Source: Pedobacter foliorum
Lineage (GTDB): Bacteria > Bacteroidota > Bacteroidia > Sphingobacteriales > Sphingobacteriaceae
Assembly (NCBI RefSeq): GCF_013266735.1
Contig: NZ_JABSNU010000009.1
Span: forward strand, 165,410-229,409
Direction of reading: 5' to 3'
DNA length: 64,000 nucleotides
The translations under genes were made by a program, and so were the position numbers. This document shows, one piece after another, positions 61,231 through 64,000 of this stretch. The notes under the pieces are model-generated. The model was not told the origin of the DNA, made no database searches, and saw only the letters and a program-made list of their open reading frames with translations. Each line of letters starts with the position of its first letter. The stretch's first letter is position 1.

Positions 61231-61238
61231 TAGATTTG
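61231..61238 (+). promoter_or_regulatory. -7 element of the Ogt gene
   Basis: TAGATTTG fits TAnnTTTG exactly. Predicted start near 61242, giving a leader of about 12 nt before ATG 61254. No TTG at ideal distance upstream. Confidence 0.45.
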
Positions 61239-61253
61239 AATTAAAGATAAATT

Positions 61254-61832
61254 ATGGAAATTCAACACGATTCTTCAAAAGATATAGACTTAGCAGGATC
61301 TTCTGTAATCACCATGACGGAGATTTCTACTCCTTTAGGTCCGATGTTGGCTGGAGCGACTTCTGAAGGCGTCTGTTTATTGGAATTTACTAACCGTATT
61401 AGATTAGAAAAGGAATTTACTGATTTACAAAAATTGCTTAATGCAGTTTTGGTGACTGGAAGAAATCAGCACTTAGATCAATTAGAAGACGAACTCATTG
61501 AATATTTTCAAGGAAAGAGGAAAATCTTTTCAGTTTCACTACATACGCCTGGTAATGAGTTTTCGCAAGCTGTATGGAGAACACTTCAAAAAATCCCATA
61601 CGGGAAAACCTGGACTTATAAAGAACAGGCAGAAATGATGAACAATCCAAAAGCCATTCGCGCAATTGCGTCTACAAACGGGAGAAATAGATTGGCAATT
61701 ATAATACCCTGCCATAGGGTAATTGGCAGTAATGGGACTATGACAGGATATGCTGCCGGAGTCGACAAAAAGAAGTGGTTATTGAAGTTTGAAAGAAATA
61801 ATTCAGAAATACAAGAAGGTACTTTGTTTTAA
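61254..61832 (+). CDS. ogt: Methylated-DNA--protein-cysteine methyltransferase
   Basis: Suicide repair protein that takes the methyl group from O6-methylguanine onto its own cysteine. 192 residues. The active site is IIPCHRVIGSNG with C153, and the DNA-binding helix region is KTWTYKEQAEMMNNPKAIRA. The closing TGYAAGVDKKKWLLKFE is family-typical. The N-terminal extension (1-20) is variable; no Ada-type metal-binding cysteines are present, so it is not a full Ada regulator. Single gene with its own promoter. Confidence 0.95.
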   Translation: MEIQHDSSKDIDLAGSSVITMTEISTPLGPMLAGATSEGVCLLEFTNRIRLEKEFTDLQKLLNAVLVTGRNQHLDQLEDELIEYFQGKRKIFSVSLHTPGNEFSQAVWRTLQKIPYGKTWTYKEQAEMMNNPKAIRAIASTNGRNRLAIIIPCHRVIGSNGTMTGYAAGVDKKKWLLKFERNNSEIQEGTLF

Positions 61833-61847
61833 CAACAAGCGCATAGG

Positions 61848-63602
61848 CTATTTTGACTGATACGTTGCGGCAAGTTTTAGTGCCTCATAAGCATTTGCAA
61901 TACCTCCACTAACACAAAGATCAGAGAAAGGTATACGAACAGTCTCACCTCTTTCATTCTTATACTTAACCTTCTGTAAAACCTTAGTCGCAGATTTCAT
62001 TATGATCTCTCTTACCTGGTGAGGTTTAAGATCTGGATAATAGCTTAGAATTAAAGCAGAAAGACCTGATACAACAGGGGCTGCCATACTTGTTCCATCA
62101 AATTCTTCATATTTAGAGCCTGGAACCGTAGAGTTAATCATAAACCCAGGAGCAAAGACATCAACGTTATTTTTACCATAGTTAGAAAAAGATGCCTTCA
62201 AATTTGCATCATTTGCATAAGCACTGGCTCCAACCTCTATCCAGTTATTTGCATGTGGTAATTTAAATTTGGCAGTATCCACTACTGCTTTTTTAATTAT
62301 AGTATTGGCCCCTCCTCTCATAACAGGGCCTTGTGCCTGATTTTGATTTAATTTAATTGTTGCCGGTAGATCTTTCTTAATAGTTTTTTTGTAAGCGATA
62401 GCTTCAGGTCCATCAAAGTATTTATTAGGATAATTCTCTTTCACATCAACATCCTCATTATCATTTCCTGCTGCATGTACAAGTAATACACCCTTCTCTT
62501 CCGCATACTTCACGGCTTCATCAACAACTTCCTTATTCCATTTAAAGCCCTTACCAAAGCTCATATTGATAACTTTTGCACCATTGTCAACTGCATATCT
62601 GATTCCATTAGCTACATCCTTATCTCTTTCGTCACCTTCTGGTACAACTCTAATTGCCATTATACTTACACTATTGGCTACACCATTAATACCAATCGAA
62701 TTGGCTCTATTAGCACCTATAATACCCGAAACGTGAGAGCCATGTTCTGCATTGGGGCCTGCGACATCGTTATTCCCATACAATCGTTCTCTAGCATTCG
62801 TATAATCATCCCCAACCAGTTCTTTTCTTTGATCATACTTCACATTCAAATTAAACTTAAGCATCACATCGTATTGCTTATATGCATCCTTCATCTCCTT
62901 GTAGAACTTATCAATCCCCCCACTATCTTTAGAGCCTCCACGTATAATCTTCTTCACTTGCTCCTCATCTTCATTGTCGGCCACATATTTATCAATATCA
63001 TCCAATGTAGGAATCTTCTTATTGTTTATAACAGCTACTGAATCGAGAACCTTATTTATCATACTTACAATTCCAAACGTGTAGTGAGCATCATTATACT
63101 TTCTTCCAAATTCGGCATTCGCTTTAAGATATAACGCATATTCTTCTTTTTGAGCGCTATCCAATACGGTAGATCTTATGGTTGATACATACTTTGGTCC
63201 ATATTCCCTAAGTATCCTAACTAATTCAAGATTGTCATAAGCAAGATTACCATTTTTCGAACCTATAAAATTCCAGCCATGTATATCATCTACATATCCA
63301 TTGCCATCATCATCTATTCCATTGCCTGGAATCTCCTTTTTATTAGTCCACAAAACATCTTTTAAATCTTCGTGATTTATATCAACACCGCCATCTATTA
63401 CAGCAACAATTACATTTTGTTTAGGCTTTCTATCGCTTAGCAATTCCTTATATGCCTTTTCAGTACTTATTCCGAAATACCCATCGGCAACTAAGTCCAA
63501 ATTATACCAATTAGGAGGAAGCTTAATATCTTTACTTTGTGAAAATGCAGATCCACTTAAGATAAAGCTAAGTGCAAACAGCAATATATATCTTAATTTC
63601 AT
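61848..63602 (-). CDS. Secreted subtilisin-like serine protease (S8 family)
   Basis: 584 residues with signal peptide MKLRYILLFALSFILSGSAF-SQ. The catalytic triad is D70 (VAVIDGGVDINHEDL), H287 (EHGSHVSGIIG) and S505 (GTSMAAPVVSGL), with oxyanion N380 (HAAGND). Residues 95-110 form a calcium-loop-like DDDGNGYVDD. An insertion of about 170 residues (112-280), helical and charged, separates Asp from His, where subtilisins have only about 30. There is no separate propeptide or C-terminal sorting domain, so it is probably periplasmic or lipid-free secreted. Confidence 0.93.
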   Translation of the reverse strand: MKLRYILLFALSFILSGSAFSQSKDIKLPPNWYNLDLVADGYFGISTEKAYKELLSDRKPKQNVIVAVIDGGVDINHEDLKDVLWTNKKEIPGNGIDDDGNGYVDDIHGWNFIGSKNGNLAYDNLELVRILREYGPKYVSTIRSTVLDSAQKEEYALYLKANAEFGRKYNDAHYTFGIVSMINKVLDSVAVINNKKIPTLDDIDKYVADNEDEEQVKKIIRGGSKDSGGIDKFYKEMKDAYKQYDVMLKFNLNVKYDQRKELVGDDYTNARERLYGNNDVAGPNAEHGSHVSGIIGANRANSIGINGVANSVSIMAIRVVPEGDERDKDVANGIRYAVDNGAKVINMSFGKGFKWNKEVVDEAVKYAEEKGVLLVHAAGNDNEDVDVKENYPNKYFDGPEAIAYKKTIKKDLPATIKLNQNQAQGPVMRGGANTIIKKAVVDTAKFKLPHANNWIEVGASAYANDANLKASFSNYGKNNVDVFAPGFMINSTVPGSKYEEFDGTSMAAPVVSGLSALILSYYPDLKPHQVREIIMKSATKVLQKVKYKNERGETVRIPFSDLCVSGGIANAYEALKLAATYQSK

Positions 63603-63700
63603 TAAAAGTGCTTTTATAAGATTAACGTAAAATACAATTATACGGTTTTATTGTATCTCTGATGAAGATTTAGCATTTTTTAACACTAAATCTAATCGAT

Positions 63701-63806
63701 CGTCATCCTCAATTCGTCATGCCGGCGAAGGCCGGTATCAGGCCCCCTCAAGAGAAAGGAAGCCTTACTAGTGCGAGGTCCTGAACTAAATTCAGGATTA
63801 CGACGG
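63701..63806 (+). repeat. Interspersed palindromic element, copy 5
   Basis: Starts CGTCATCCTCAATTCGTCAT, carries an inner hairpin CCGGC-GAAG-GCCGG (63722-63735), core AAGAGAAAGGAAGCCT (63750-63765), then GTGCGAGGTCCTGAACTAAA and TTCAGGATTACGACG at the end. It lies in the 300-nt gap upstream of the subtilase gene, beyond the rRNA operon terminator. That gap has no gene. Confidence 0.75.
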
Positions 63807-63867
63807 GCATAATTATAAGACCAAACTGTCTATAAACAAATAGCATAGGAATAGCTATAAACAAGAA

Positions 63868-63893
63868 AACCCTGTAGTATTAACTACAGGGTT
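63868..63893 (-). terminator. rRNA operon terminator
   Basis: AACCCTGTAGT (63868-63878) pairs perfectly with ACTACAGGGTT (63883-63893), with a 4-nt loop and, on the minus strand, a following TTTTC tract. It lies just past the 3' end of the 5S rRNA. Confidence 0.85.
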
Positions 63894-63901
63894 ACTTTAA
63901 G

Positions 63902-64000
63902 ATTTGGCACCGACCTACTCTCCCACGTGTTACCGCAGTACCATCGGCTCTGGTGGGCTTGACTTCTCTGTTCGGAATGGGAAGAGGTAGACACCACCGA
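63902..64000 (-). rRNA. rrf: 5S ribosomal RNA (partial, 5' end beyond the window)
   Basis: On the minus strand the sequence contains CTCTTCCCATTCCGAACAGA, GTCAAGCCCACCAGAGCCGA, TGGTACTGC and CACGTGGGAGAGTAGGTCGG, the conserved blocks of bacterial 5S rRNA. It ends near 63902, before a terminator. It shows that an rRNA operon runs in from the right edge, transcribed toward this window. Confidence 0.95.

Noticed and set aside
1..64000. CRISPR array
   Set aside because: No series of near-identical repeats with regular unique spacers; the only arrays are the 3 x 20-nt tandem at 32276 and the 11-bp-spaced GTCCATG sites. No cas-like genes.

Overview
The window looks like a core chromosomal segment of a Bacteroidota member, most likely Sphingobacteriaceae (Pedobacter-like). 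Supporting signs are the low G+C content, gene starts without obvious Shine-Dalgarno sequences, repeated matches to the Bacteroidota promoter (TTG, about 20 nt, TAnnTTTG), and family-specific gene orders: rpmB-rpmG-DUF4295-ftsY-rimO, parA-parB-DUF5683-dapB-lepB and ftsX-DUF3098-uppP-truB-yitT-ribF. Genus is an inference; no 16S gene is present.

Layout. 1-2.3 kb: tail of an unknown gene, a CsbD-like stress protein and acetyl-CoA synthetase. 2.6-8.6 kb: ribosomal proteins L28 and L33, DUF4295, FtsY, RimO, BshC and an Ldh-family dehydrogenase. 8.5-14.5 kb (minus strand): a GH29 fucosidase, then the ParAB/DapB/LepB operon. 14.7-21.5 kb: accessory genes (FMN reductase, an orphan oligopeptide-binding lipoprotein, a TonB-type receptor, a luciferase-like oxidoreductase, small unknowns). 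21.6-26 kb: GH43, a second GH29 and a TlpA-like thioredoxin, all secreted. 26-32 kb: a medium-chain reductase, a hybrid histidine kinase, a group-2 sigma factor coupled to threonine dehydrogenase, and an Lrp/AsnC regulator. 32-36.5 kb: LeuS and a CLC transporter that may be a fluoride exporter. 36.8-45.6 kb: the FtsX/UppP/TruB/RibF operon, a CPA2 antiporter and membrane proteins. 45.7-53 kb: DNA repair and information genes (UvrA, ECF sigma, Nth, RecA, TsaD). 53-60.8 kb: TamB, RibBA and an LptF/G permease, i.e. envelope biogenesis and riboflavin. 60.9-64 kb: tRNA-Met, Ogt, a subtilase and the 3' end of an rRNA operon (5S).

Between genes there are five copies of an approximately 70-105-nt interspersed palindromic element (ends CGTCATCCTGAA / TTCAGGATGACG, core AAGAGAAAGGAAGCCT). 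Many hairpin terminators lie between convergent genes, several built from the overlapping 3' ends of both genes.

I found no CRISPR array, prophage, intact insertion sequence, toxin-antitoxin pair or defence island. The items most worth a second look are the interspersed element, a tamB gene that keeps its membrane anchor only if it starts at a non-standard ATT codon, three helically phased GTCCATG repeats upstream of the CLC gene, inverted repeats centred on the promoters of recA and the LLM oxidoreductase, a probable leaderless nth mRNA, and a vestigial HTH-regulator tail at 19.9 kb. All promoter calls are by eye in an AT-rich sequence.
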